IMG/VR virus record: IMGVR_UViG_3300027759_000056
Coordinates: 47,977-111,976 of that record
DNA from: a virus
Direction: 5' to 3' (one strand)
DNA length: 64,000 bases
A model generated the notes under the pieces. That model made no database searches. It saw only the letters and a list, made by a program, of their open reading frames with translations, and had not been told where the DNA came from. Shown here piece after piece: positions 53,813-62,542 of the stretch; positions within the stretch are counted from its first letter, which is position 1; every line of letters starts with the position of its first letter. The translations under genes and the position numbers were made by a program.

Positions 53813-55239
53813 TGTACTTTATTCTCAAGTAATCCATTAATGGATGCTTTATCGTCAACAAAATGTCCTTGTGTTTTATGTGAGTCCATTTGATAATGTT
53901 TTAAGAAACCATTGGTTAGAATTAATTTTTTATTTTTTATTGATGCGAAAATGGTGATTGACCTTTCATGTAAGTGACCTGCATTTGGGTCAACTTTAAT
54001 TTCATCAACCATTGGTAACATCCAATTCATATATTGGTCAAATACACTTTTTCTAAATGTTGTGTTTGATGTTGATGACCAATAAGCCATCTTACCTTCA
54101 TTAATTGCGTTCATTAACAATCGTTGAATATCTACATGATATGTTTTCCTAATTGTTTTGAATAATGTCTCAATAAAGGGTGGGTGTTGAATAAACATTT
54201 GATGTGGTGCTGGGAATGGAATATACCCAATCATATCTTGTTTATCGTATATCATTTTTGAAATTTGTGGTAAAAAGTCAGGAACATAATTAACATCATA
54301 CTCAAATAAATTTACATATTCAGTATCAATTAATTTGTGTTTCCAAAGTGTATACCAACCACTAAATGATGTTAATTTTGGATAATCTTCTAAATGACCA
54401 TCATAATTACGAGATATGATTACATTTGGTAAATTTTCAACTTTATCAACAGGTCTATTACCAACAAACACGTATGTGTAGTCATTAAAACCTTTGAATT
54501 TACCGTTTTCTTCAAATAATTCAATCAAATCTTGGTCGTGTACAAAGATAAATGTCTTTAATTTTTTATCCGTTACGGTAATATCGACAGGTAAAACATC
54601 TTCAAATTTTTTGGAAAACTCAACTCTATTTGCCTCCCATTGTTCGTTAGTTTGACCAATAGATAAGTGTGTTACACGAATATCGGTACATATTCCAACT
54701 TTAACACCTTCAAGGTAATTTTGGAATGAGAATGTCACATCATAAAAGTGAAATCCTTTAACTGTTTCATCAAAATTCTTTTTAATTCTTTGTTTATGAA
54801 CGGAAAAGAATAATCCATCGACCATTAATGTAGGTTCAATTTTATTTCCAATTTCTTTTGAATACTTAGATTCCCATTTTTTACCTTCATGTTCGTGGTT
54901 TACGATACCATACATTGTTGGTTGTACTTCCCACCACATACCAGACTTTGGCATGTATTTGGAACCCGCTAAACCAATAATTCCGTATTCAGGATTTTTC
55001 TCAAAATGAGTTTTTATCTTATATACCCATCCACCAGTGTCAAATTTTAAGTCATCATGACATAAAACAACAATATCATTTTCAGCTTGTTCTAAAATTT
55101 TATTATAAACTTCTGACAATGAAAATTCACCATTATTTTCAATTGGGATTATTTGAACACTTTTATTACCACAACTTTTTTCTAATTGTGTGATATAATT
55201 TTCGTCAATTTTTCTTGTACTAAATCCTATTGTAATCAT
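53809..55239 (-). CDS. Bifunctional glycosyltransferase, StrF-type GT2 plus second domain (476 aa)
   Basis: The N-terminal ~220 residues are a GT2 domain of the StrF-like group: NDIVVLCHDDLKFDTGGWVY (~53-72) is the DD metal site, followed by GIIGLAGSKYMP and WEVQPTMYGIVNHEHEG. The C-terminal ~240 residues (FIFVHDQDLIELFEENG..., YVNLFEYDVNYVPDFLPQ) look like a second, different GT-A-type domain with an EYD acidic site. Two activities in one chain would make a disaccharide unit. Overlaps dUTPase by 4 nt. Confidence 0.65.
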   Translation of the reverse strand: MITIGFSTRKIDENYITQLEKSCGNKSVQIIPIENNGEFSLSEVYNKILEQAENDIVVLCHDDLKFDTGGWVYKIKTHFEKNPEYGIIGLAGSKYMPKSGMWWEVQPTMYGIVNHEHEGKKWESKYSKEIGNKIEPTLMVDGLFFSVHKQRIKKNFDETVKGFHFYDVTFSFQNYLEGVKVGICTDIRVTHLSIGQTNEQWEANRVEFSKKFEDVLPVDITVTDKKLKTFIFVHDQDLIELFEENGKFKGFNDYTYVFVGNRPVDKVENLPNVIISRNYDGHLEDYPKLTSFSGWYTLWKHKLIDTEYVNLFEYDVNYVPDFLPQISKMIYDKQDMIGYIPFPAPHQMFIQHPPFIETLFKTIRKTYHVDIQRLLMNAINEGKMAYWSSTSNTTFRKSVFDQYMNWMLPMVDEIKVDPNAGHLHERSITIFASIKNKKLILTNGFLKHYQMDSHKTQGHFVDDKASINGLLENKVQ

Positions 55240-55829
55240 ATTCCTGTTGAACCAAATCCATTACCGCCTCTATCTTTTCCATTAATTTCTGACACTTCTT
55301 TTGTCTCAATCCATTTGCCATTTACTACAGGACAAATACATGCCTGAGCAATTTTTTGACCTTTTTCTATATAAACAGTATCGTGTGATGTATTATAAAG
55401 AATTACTTTAACTTCTCCATCATATCCAGAATCAACTGTACCAGGTGTATTCAAAACTGTTAATCCTTGCTTCAACGCTAAACCACTTTTAGGTCTTACT
55501 TGCATTTCAAAACCGTCTTTGATGTTAAATTTCAAACCAGTACCAACAATCATTCTTGATTGTGGTGATATCCCAACACTTTCAGTTGAGTGTAAATCAA
55601 ATCCTGAATCAGTTGGGTAATTATATTTGGGGCTTACAGCATCTTGATGTATTTTAATAAACTCTAAAGTCATTTTAGGTTGTTTGTTGTCGAATGCTTC
55701 TTGTAATTCTTTCAAATTTACACCATGTATTTCTTCAACTTCAAATTCTGAAGTTCCTTCAGTTTCCTCTTGAATTTGTTTCAAGATTTTACTTAACTCG
55801 TCTCTTAATAAATCAATTTCGTTTTCCAT
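55236..55829 (-). CDS. dut: dUTPase with N-terminal extension (197 aa)
   Basis: All five motifs of trimeric dUTPases are present: DSGFDL, RPKSGLA, GTVDSGYDGEV with catalytic Asp, IAQACICP, and the C-terminal RGGNGFGSTG. It hydrolyses dUTP to dUMP, keeping uracil out of DNA and feeding dTMP synthesis. The first ~55 residues are an acidic helical extension (MENEIDLLRDELSKILKQIQ) not found in standard enzymes; it may oligomerise or bind a partner. Confidence 0.93.
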   Translation of the reverse strand: MENEIDLLRDELSKILKQIQEETEGTSEFEVEEIHGVNLKELQEAFDNKQPKMTLEFIKIHQDAVSPKYNYPTDSGFDLHSTESVGISPQSRMIVGTGLKFNIKDGFEMQVRPKSGLALKQGLTVLNTPGTVDSGYDGEVKVILYNTSHDTVYIEKGQKIAQACICPVVNGKWIETKEVSEINGKDRGGNGFGSTGI

Positions 55830-55830
55830 A

Positions 55831-56532
55831 TTATTGTAATTCTTTTAATTTTTTTATAATATCAATCAATACCATTACGTCTCTTTCACAATACTCAACA
55901 ATTAAATCAAGTTGGTTAAAATCGTAATACGCTTCATGTACACGGTTACCTGTCACTTCACCTTCTTTTGGTGATTTAACACCCATAGCCGCGCACATAA
56001 GTTCCAAGGATGATAATGCAAAGTTATTACCCATTTTCCATACATCCATAGTATCAATGGCTTTTATTTCCCACGGTTTTGTATCATATGATGGTAATAA
56101 TGGTGATGGTTTTATTCCATTAATAACCATACGTTTACTTAATACGGGTATATCAAAATTTTTGATGTTATGTCCACACAACCAAAAATCTAATTTGAAT
56201 ACTTTGGTTAAAAGTCCATTAATACCCAATAAAACTTCTTTTTCGTTATCACCTGAAAAAGTTTGTGCGTGTGTTTTTCCATCAGGTCCAACAAACGCAA
56301 AACTAGCACATACAATTTTTGAAAATTCAGGTACCAATGCGGCCCTGTTTACAAAAACCTCACCAGGAGTTAATCCTTGGTCTTCAGGGAACCTTTTCAA
56401 GAACCAATCAAAATAATTGTGAAATTGCTTGGTTAAAGCTGGGTATTTTTCTTCAAGTTCGGGAAAATCCTTTGTTATTCCGACAGTTTCAATGTCAAAG
56501 AATAATACTTTGTTTATAGCTGGTTGTATCAT
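55831..56532 (-). CDS. PolB-type 3'-5' exonuclease (233 aa)
   Basis: DnaQ-like fold: ExoI LFFDIETVG (~10-18) with catalytic Asp/Glu, ExoII CGHNIKNFDIPVL (~118-130) and ExoIII YCERDV (~217) with Tyr/Asp. This matches the stand-alone 'PolB 3'-5' exonuclease' family found in Bacteroidota and phages. It may proofread, repair or degrade DNA. No polymerase domain is fused. Overlaps the upstream gene by 4 nt. Confidence 0.82.
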   Translation of the reverse strand: MIQPAINKVLFFDIETVGITKDFPELEEKYPALTKQFHNYFDWFLKRFPEDQGLTPGEVFVNRAALVPEFSKIVCASFAFVGPDGKTHAQTFSGDNEKEVLLGINGLLTKVFKLDFWLCGHNIKNFDIPVLSKRMVINGIKPSPLLPSYDTKPWEIKAIDTMDVWKMGNNFALSSLELMCAAMGVKSPKEGEVTGNRVHEAYYDFNQLDLIVEYCERDVMVLIDIIKKLKELQ

Positions 56533-57740
56533 AATAGTGATTTATAAAATTCTGCTCTTGTGTGTGTAACAACATTCAAATCATATTTGTCTTTAACGGT
56601 TTCATATAATCTTTCACCTAAATCTTCAGCCCATGTTGGGTTGTCAATTAATTTTTTAACGTATTTGAACCAATCACTATGATTTCTACCCTCATCAACT
56701 AAAAGAGCGTTACCATCAACAAAGTTACCATGATTAAGAGAGTGTTTTAAATCGATTGAATATGGTCCAAAATCACTTGCAATTAAAGCTTTTTTGTAGA
56801 AACCCGCTTCAATTACTTTTAATTGTGATTTTACTTTATTAAAAATGTGATTTTTCAATGGTGCCAAAGATACATCAAATTTAGCATAGTTTTTAGCATA
56901 AGTTTGCACAGGTCTTGTCCATACTCTATGATAAAACTCATCTTTGAATTTTGAATCGTCCATTTCTTTGAACTTTTCCAAGAACTCTCTATACTCAGGA
57001 CTAATCAATTTGAATTTATCAGTAAAGATGTTTTCAAATTGATACCATACGGTTTCGTGAGGTTTAATATCTCTTCTAGTTTGTTCTTTGGTTTCTGAAT
57101 TGATTTCAGTAACGGTACCTCTAATATCAAATCCACAAAGATAAACTTGCGATTTGTCTTTATACGGTTCCATTCTTTGGAACAAATCATTTAGAATGGT
57201 TAAATCATGTAAGTGTGATGAACCACCTAACCAACCAAATCTTAATTTGTCAGATTTTTCAGTTTTTTCACAAAATTGTGGTTCTTTAGGATTGATAGCA
57301 TTTGGAAATACAACAACATTTTTATTTAATTTACGAATTTCATCCGCAAAAACTGTTGTTGTTGTTATAACATACTTGGCAACTTTTAAGTTTGCCATAA
57401 TTTTTTCGTGAATTTTATTCACGACAACTAAATCATGAATTGGGTGGTCTTTTGTTGGTAACCAATAGTCATCCAAGTCCATAACCGTAATAATTCCCAT
57501 ATCATTTAATTTTTCAATAAATGATTTTGATTTATCATAATCTAAACCAATAGTTCTGTGGAAATGTACAATTGGATAATCTTTCCAAAAGTTCATGTCT
57601 TCCATTGGAGGGTCATAAACAATATCAACGTGAAAATCGTTAGGGTATAAATTCTGTAAGAAAATGTGTGGGTCAATTGAACGGAATTTACCAACTCCTG
57701 TTCTGTCTGACGGTAATACTAATACTTTAATTTTAGACAT
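56529..57740 (-). CDS. GT-B glycosyltransferase (403 aa)
   Basis: I choose the Met at 57740 (MSKIKVLVLPSDRTGVGKFR). The N-terminal domain has VLVLPSDRTGVGKFRSIDP; the C-terminal domain has LRFGWLGGSSHLHDLTILND (~174) and VIEAGFYKKALIASDFGPYS (~330), the glycine-rich loop and E...A pattern of GT4-type enzymes. The middle carries an insertion. Last (promoter-proximal) of the six sugar-transfer genes on this strand. Confidence 0.72.
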   Translation of the reverse strand: MSKIKVLVLPSDRTGVGKFRSIDPHIFLQNLYPNDFHVDIVYDPPMEDMNFWKDYPIVHFHRTIGLDYDKSKSFIEKLNDMGIITVMDLDDYWLPTKDHPIHDLVVVNKIHEKIMANLKVAKYVITTTTVFADEIRKLNKNVVVFPNAINPKEPQFCEKTEKSDKLRFGWLGGSSHLHDLTILNDLFQRMEPYKDKSQVYLCGFDIRGTVTEINSETKEQTRRDIKPHETVWYQFENIFTDKFKLISPEYREFLEKFKEMDDSKFKDEFYHRVWTRPVQTYAKNYAKFDVSLAPLKNHIFNKVKSQLKVIEAGFYKKALIASDFGPYSIDLKHSLNHGNFVDGNALLVDEGRNHSDWFKYVKKLIDNPTWAEDLGERLYETVKDKYDLNVVTHTRAEFYKSLL

Positions 57741-57789
57741 AGATAAACTTTTACTGAAATATAGTAAGTTTATCACATAAAAAAAAGTA

Positions 57790-58380
57790 TTATTTCATCT
57801 TTTTAATTTTTGTTACAACTCCTTCAAATACATGTTGACCAACTCTAAAACTAATTTGTTCTTTTGTCTTAGATGAACTTTCAGCAACTAAACCTTTTTC
57901 AGTTAAAACCTCGGTAATAGTGTCCCTGATAATTGACTTTAATAAACTATAATCAATTCCTGAAGTATTTTGTGGTTGATACTGTACTTGAGGTTGTCTT
58001 GGTGTATTTGATTCTTGTATATTACCTCTAGCATCTGTTTTCATTAATCTTGCTGCGGCTTCCACAATATCATTAGATAATGTTGGACCACCAAAACCAG
58101 CAGGTTGTTCAATTGGATGTTCCATCATTAATTGTTTAATCTCATTTGGTAATTTTGAATTTAATATTTTGTCTCTTGTTGGTAATTGGTTTGTTGTTTG
58201 AGCAACTGGTTTTTGAGTTTCAGACAAATATTCTTGTGGTATGTTATAATTTGCTGGTGGCGCATTATATGTCTCTAATTCTGGCATTGAGATGTTTCTT
58301 GCACCTCCTCTTGGGGTATCTTTTGTAGCATCCATAATTTTTTTGGCTACTACTAATTTTTGCATAAATTCGTTATTCAT
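57790..58380 (-). CDS. Virion-region hypothetical protein (196 aa)
   Basis: Pro/Asn/Gln-rich, partly disordered middle (YNAPPANYNIPQEYLSE) with helical ends. The C-terminus (KEQISFRVGQHVFEGVVTKI) looks like a small beta domain. It overlaps the WYL-domain gene by 8 nt. Likely a structural accessory protein; not recognised. Confidence 0.5.
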   Translation of the reverse strand: MNNEFMQKLVVAKKIMDATKDTPRGGARNISMPELETYNAPPANYNIPQEYLSETQKPVAQTTNQLPTRDKILNSKLPNEIKQLMMEHPIEQPAGFGGPTLSNDIVEAAARLMKTDARGNIQESNTPRQPQVQYQPQNTSGIDYSLLKSIIRDTITEVLTEKGLVAESSSKTKEQISFRVGQHVFEGVVTKIKKMK

Positions 58381-58777
58381 TGTATTCTGTTTGTGTTGGA
58401 AATTTAGCGATAACTATAACTTGTGTCATACTTCTATCACCGTTAAAGTTATAGCCAGGTTTAGGTTCTGTAAAGATATCACGTAAAGGTTTATACATAG
58501 TTATTTTATCAATACGAAATAACCTCCATGATGGGAGTGGTTGTTCTCCCTTATAAGCGGTGTGAGAAGAACCTTCTCTGTCCCATCCTCTTAGTACTAA
58601 GTTACCCGCTTTAGAACGACCTAAAGCAACTGGTTCAATTTCTCTTAAACCTCTACCACCTGGTTCATCACCTTCATAATAAATGGAGCACACTTGTCTT
58701 TGTTCAATTGATTTTCTAATATCATCAATTGACGCTGCTTCAGTTAGTAATGATTTTAATGAACCTAATAATTTCAT
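58373..58777 (-). CDS. WYL-domain protein with targeting-like N-terminus (134 aa)
   Basis: Residues ~18-105 fit a WYL domain, a Sm-like sensor fold: IRKSIEQRQVCSIYYEGDEP, REIEPVALGRSKAGNLVLRG and WRLFRIDKI. WYL domains in bacteria bind nucleic acid or nucleotides and regulate defence operons and CRISPR. No HTH is attached. The N-terminus MKLLGSLKSLLTEAAS is an amphipathic helix ending in L-T-E, a gp21-type cleavage site, so the protein may be packaged in the head and delivered into the cell. Confidence 0.65.
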   Translation of the reverse strand: MKLLGSLKSLLTEAASIDDIRKSIEQRQVCSIYYEGDEPGGRGLREIEPVALGRSKAGNLVLRGWDREGSSHTAYKGEQPLPSWRLFRIDKITMYKPLRDIFTEPKPGYNFNGDRSMTQVIVIAKFPTQTEYNE

Positions 58778-58778
58778 T

Positions 58779-59069
58779 TTATCCTTCTACCTTGTATGGT
58801 TTGTTAGGTTGGTATTTATTTATTTTGATTTCGTTTTTTCTTTCAGTAATATCTACTGAAGTTCCAGCTAAACCATTGTAAACATCTAAAAACGAACCAG
58901 TACCACGACCTAATACATCACCATCACCCATGGCATCAGGGTTTGTTGATGAATAAAGGTTTCCTTGTTGGTTATAATCGTTTTTAACTAGATTCTTTTT
59001 TCTTTCTACGTCAGCAATTGCTGTTAATTTATTTGCTGGTTGTGAAAAATCTAAAGGTAATTTTTCCAT
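58779..59069 (-). CDS. Small hypothetical protein (96 aa)
   Basis: Start MEKLPLDFSQPANKLTAIAD. Polar, Asn/Gly-rich (NQQGNLYSSTNPDAMGDGDV), probably an extended virion accessory protein. It lies between small genes of one unit, one base from each neighbour. No motif. Confidence 0.5.
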   Translation of the reverse strand: MEKLPLDFSQPANKLTAIADVERKKNLVKNDYNQQGNLYSSTNPDAMGDGDVLGRGTGSFLDVYNGLAGTSVDITERKNEIKINKYQPNKPYKVEG

Positions 59070-59070
59070 A

Positions 59071-59541
59071 TTATAAAAGTTTTGTTATTAAATCATTTAT
59101 CCTTTTAAGGCTTTCAGTAACTTGTAAATCATATTTTTCAATTGTACTTTTATTGGCTGTATCTTGTGAAATATTCAAATTCACATTTGGGTCTGCCAAC
59201 TCAGGTTTGCTACCATCCATACCTGTATTATTTCTAATTTCTTTTGATGTTGAAAGGGATTGTCTAGCTCCTGATAAAATAGAATTTACAAAATCTTTCA
59301 TTTTATTTTCACCATTTAAGATAAACGGTGCGTCTTGTGGGTTACCTTTGTGACTATCAAAAAAATTTTTAATTCTTTTTAACTCAGGGTACCCAACTTG
59401 ATTTGCCAATTGTAATCTTCTATTACGATTATATCCTTCAACATTAGCATCCGCATTTTTAACCTTAGCAAAACATATTTTCATATGTTGTTGCATATGT
59501 TGAGGAAACTGCCAAACTTTACCGTAAAGTTGATTATTCAC
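59071..59541 (-). CDS. Hypothetical protein (156 aa)
   Basis: The N-terminus MNNQLYGKVWQFPQHMQQHM is aromatic and His-rich, followed by a basic helix (EGYNRNRRLQLANQVGYPEL). The C-terminus is helical (YDLQVTESLKRINDLITKLL). Similar small proteins occur in structural clusters of large phages, as far as I recall. Overlaps the upstream gene by 8 nt. Function unknown. Confidence 0.5.
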   Translation of the reverse strand: MNNQLYGKVWQFPQHMQQHMKICFAKVKNADANVEGYNRNRRLQLANQVGYPELKRIKNFFDSHKGNPQDAPFILNGENKMKDFVNSILSGARQSLSTSKEIRNNTGMDGSKPELADPNVNLNISQDTANKSTIEKYDLQVTESLKRINDLITKLL

Positions 59542-60340
59542 TTTTCATTAATTTTATAATATCTGAATTACTTAAACCTTCTTTATCCGCCATTTTTTTC
59601 AAAGCCTTAAGATTTTTTATAAGTAATTTAGATGCGTTTATTTCTTTTGACTGAACATCAGTTTCTTTACTTTTTTTAGTTAAGATGTCTTCAAGAACTT
59701 TAATCATTTTTTCTCTCTCCAATGTTAAAATTCTCATGTCAGAACCTTTTTTCTTTTTCTTATTAAATTTTGGGTCTTTACCAAATTCCAAAGCTCTTCC
59801 TTCAGGGTCTTCAACTCCCATATCAGCCAAAACCTCAATTGTTTCATCTGGTGGTAAATCTTTAGTTTCTTCATATCCAAAGGCTTTTGACATATCTTCT
59901 TCTCTCTGAACACTTTCACCATAATAAACCCTATAACCACGAGTCAATGGATTTCCAGCTTGAGTTGTGGCAAATACTGTTTGGTCCATTGTTTTTGTTG
60001 GAGATAATTTAGGATTATGAATTGGAATTTTTGAGTTGTTTAATGTACCATCAAAATCAATTAGTTCATCAATCTCTTCTTTTTCTTCTTTTTCAGGTGA
60101 AATCTTTTTAATTAAATTTCTAATATCTGATTTAGAAAATTTCTTTTTAGATTTTATAACTTTTTCAACTAATCTTTTAATATTAGTTTCGGCACTTAAC
60201 GGTACAGATATAAGTTCGTCAATGTCTCTTGCTTCAGTTAAAGTATTTCCAACTGAGAAATAAACATCAATATTTTTTGCTCTTTTCTTTAGAAAGAAGT
60301 AGTTGTTGTCTGAATAATATTCTTTACCAAAATCAATCAT
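59534..60340 (-). CDS. Hypothetical structural-unit protein (268 aa)
   Basis: First gene of this minus-strand unit. N-terminal beta segment (YFFLKKRAKNIDVYFSVGNT), then LTEARD (an L-T-E site near residue 35), a helical basic part (KRLVEKVIKSKKKFSKSDIR), an acidic stretch and a Lys-rich tail. Its sense strand carries a TATTTAT box 15 nt before the start, facing the box of the divergent 60387 gene. No enzymatic motif. Confidence 0.5.
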   Translation of the reverse strand: MIDFGKEYYSDNNYFFLKKRAKNIDVYFSVGNTLTEARDIDELISVPLSAETNIKRLVEKVIKSKKKFSKSDIRNLIKKISPEKEEKEEIDELIDFDGTLNNSKIPIHNPKLSPTKTMDQTVFATTQAGNPLTRGYRVYYGESVQREEDMSKAFGYEETKDLPPDETIEVLADMGVEDPEGRALEFGKDPKFNKKKKKGSDMRILTLEREKMIKVLEDILTKKSKETDVQSKEINASKLLIKNLKALKKMADKEGLSNSDIIKLMKSE

Positions 60341-60355
60341 GATTATTTTTTTACT

Positions 60356-60381
60356 ATAAATACTGCGTCAAAGGTATTTAT
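60356..60381. promoter_or_regulatory. Divergent pair of TATTTAT boxes
   Basis: Minus-strand TATTTAT at 60362-60356 (15 nt before start 60340) and plus-strand TATTTAT at 60375-60381 (5 nt before ATG 60387), 12 nt apart and back to back between the two divergent structural genes. Confidence 0.55.
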
Positions 60382-60386
60382 CTTAT

Positions 60387-62540
60387 ATGGCTTATCAGAA
60401 CATTAATCAATATGTCTATAATAAATGGTATTTACAACCCGTGCAACAGGTTGAAGACCTTTCATTATCTAATGATGAACGTGAATATAACGAAGAAGTT
60501 GTGTTCTCACCTTTGATTATTGGTTCCAATAATGGAAATATTTTACCTGTAAAAATGGACTTAAATAGTTCAGGTTCAAGTGAGGGTTATATATTAGATT
60601 ATGGTGAATATGTTCCTGAGAACATAATTATTTCTGAAAATTATTATAATGATTTACAACTTGATTTAAGTTGTTTTTCATCAAAAACAATTTGTGATAT
60701 TGGATTAACTGGCACGGATAACGGATTGGTAACTCAAATGACTGGAGAAACCATAACATTTACAAATGGTTTATTACCCAACATTGATAAATTTGATAGA
60801 AAAAAATTCGATAGAAGATTAAAATTACACCAAGTAACAGGTTATACTTGGAATCCAAACCATAGATTTTCAGGTGTGACTGCCGGTACAATGTATGAAG
60901 TAGTATCGTATAACGCTTCTGATGTTGGAATTTACCATGAACTATATGGTGGTTTTTATCAAGGGTTTTATGAATTATTTGGTTATGATTATCAAATTTT
61001 ACCTGAAAGATATCCAAAAGGTTGGACCGTTGAAATGACGTTAAAACCAAGACTTATCAATGAGTACGTCCCACAATCAGGACAAACAACATTAAATGAG
61101 TACTACCCAAATAATTCGGGAATATTCTTTTACATGGGAACAAGAGCCGAAAACAAATATTGGCACCACGCAAACGGACCAAATTCAGGATACACCGCAT
61201 ATACTCGTGTGACCGAAACTTTAACAGGTGAAACAACTTGTATGTGTAATGACTTAAACCCAGGTTACACATCATCATCAACAACATATTTTAATATGAC
61301 AGAAGTTAGTGGGTTATTACTAATCAGTCCAAATTTATCATGGGAAGCTGGTGATGAAATTTTGGTGTATCACGATTTTGAAAACTATGTTTTAGGTAAT
61401 GTAACTGGTTATACCGCATCCACAGGTTATATTGGTTTTACAGTAACCGAAAGAGTTCATCCAACAGATTTTAAATTTTGGTTAATTGATAAACCCGACT
61501 TTTTAGAATATGCCGTTTCAAACTGTTATAGTGTTTACCCCCCAACAGGGACGACAAATTATCATTATACAAACACACCATGTTGTACGGGACCTCAAGA
61601 TTGGGTTGACGATTTAAATACATGGTACGACTCAATGTCAAACGCATTGGCAATAAGATTTAGTGGTGACCCCCACAATCCAAAGATTTGTGTAAGAACA
61701 TTAACATTTACAGGGGATTGTATTTTCACAGGAGCATGTGAAACTTTAGGAAGAGAATCGGTAACAGGTTATTCAATTAACAACTATTGTTCTACCAAAG
61801 GAATTTATGATGATTGTAGTGGAACAACATATGACCAACAAGAACATTGGGTGTTGATAGATGCGGTGTTTGAAAGATATACTTGGTTTGATACTTGTGA
61901 TTTAGTTTATCGTGGTGGATTGGGTGTGATTACATCGGTTCCATATACGGCATCTACGGACCAAAATTCTGTATCATTAATTTCACCACCAACAACACAC
62001 TATCAATTAATACCACCAGTGATTGAGTTGGTTGAATTAAATAACAATTGGTTATTGGAAAAAGATTACCGTAAGGGTAAATTTAAGATTTATGTAAATG
62101 GAAAACATTTTACAACATTTGAGAATGTTGAAGAAATTATTCCTCGTGGATTATACGGACCAAAAGAAACTCAAGTGGGTGTACCATTTAATATTTCTTG
62201 GGGTGGTGGAACACAAGGATTACATGAGAATTTAGTGTTCAGTGCAATGCCGACAAGTTTTATTAATCAGTATATTCAAGACCCTGAATTATTCCCACCA
62301 AATATTTTGAGTGGAACAAGTTTAAGTGCTTTGACAACAAACATATTGATTGAAGAAAATTTTGGGGGAACTTTTGATGGTGGAATTTCAATGTTTAACA
62401 TGTATGCGAAACCATTGTCGGTTCCTGAAATACAACATAATGCTCGAGTTCTAAAAAATAGATATAAACTTTTGAACCCATATTGTAAAGATTGTGAAGT
62501 CAATGTAGATGGGGACTTCTATTACGAATATATTTATTAA
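60387..62540 (+). CDS. Large virion protein, adhesin/fibre-like (717 aa)
   Basis: Start MAYQNINQYVYNKWYLQPVQ. Beta-rich with many Tyr, Thr, Gly and Asn and about 20 Cys in the second half (e.g. NCYSVYPPTG, CDLVYRGGLG). The C-terminal ~150 residues (KGKFKIYVNGKHFTTFEN..., FGGTFDGGISMFNMYAKPLS) resemble a concanavalin-A/LamG-type sandwich, which binds sugars. It is followed after 2 nt by a mucin-like fibre gene and should be part of the same appendage. Confidence 0.6.
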   Translation: MAYQNINQYVYNKWYLQPVQQVEDLSLSNDEREYNEEVVFSPLIIGSNNGNILPVKMDLNSSGSSEGYILDYGEYVPENIIISENYYNDLQLDLSCFSSKTICDIGLTGTDNGLVTQMTGETITFTNGLLPNIDKFDRKKFDRRLKLHQVTGYTWNPNHRFSGVTAGTMYEVVSYNASDVGIYHELYGGFYQGFYELFGYDYQILPERYPKGWTVEMTLKPRLINEYVPQSGQTTLNEYYPNNSGIFFYMGTRAENKYWHHANGPNSGYTAYTRVTETLTGETTCMCNDLNPGYTSSSTTYFNMTEVSGLLLISPNLSWEAGDEILVYHDFENYVLGNVTGYTASTGYIGFTVTERVHPTDFKFWLIDKPDFLEYAVSNCYSVYPPTGTTNYHYTNTPCCTGPQDWVDDLNTWYDSMSNALAIRFSGDPHNPKICVRTLTFTGDCIFTGACETLGRESVTGYSINNYCSTKGIYDDCSGTTYDQQEHWVLIDAVFERYTWFDTCDLVYRGGLGVITSVPYTASTDQNSVSLISPPTTHYQLIPPVIELVELNNNWLLEKDYRKGKFKIYVNGKHFTTFENVEEIIPRGLYGPKETQVGVPFNISWGGGTQGLHENLVFSAMPTSFINQYIQDPELFPPNILSGTSLSALTTNILIEENFGGTFDGGISMFNMYAKPLSVPEIQHNARVLKNRYKLLNPYCKDCEVNVDGDFYYEYIY
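62531..62537 (+). promoter_or_regulatory. TATTTAT box, 5 nt before ATG 62543
   Basis: The box overlaps the last codons of the preceding gene (Tyr-Ile-Tyr end), keeping the 5-nt spacing to the next ATG. Confidence 0.5.
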
Positions 62541-62542
62541 AG

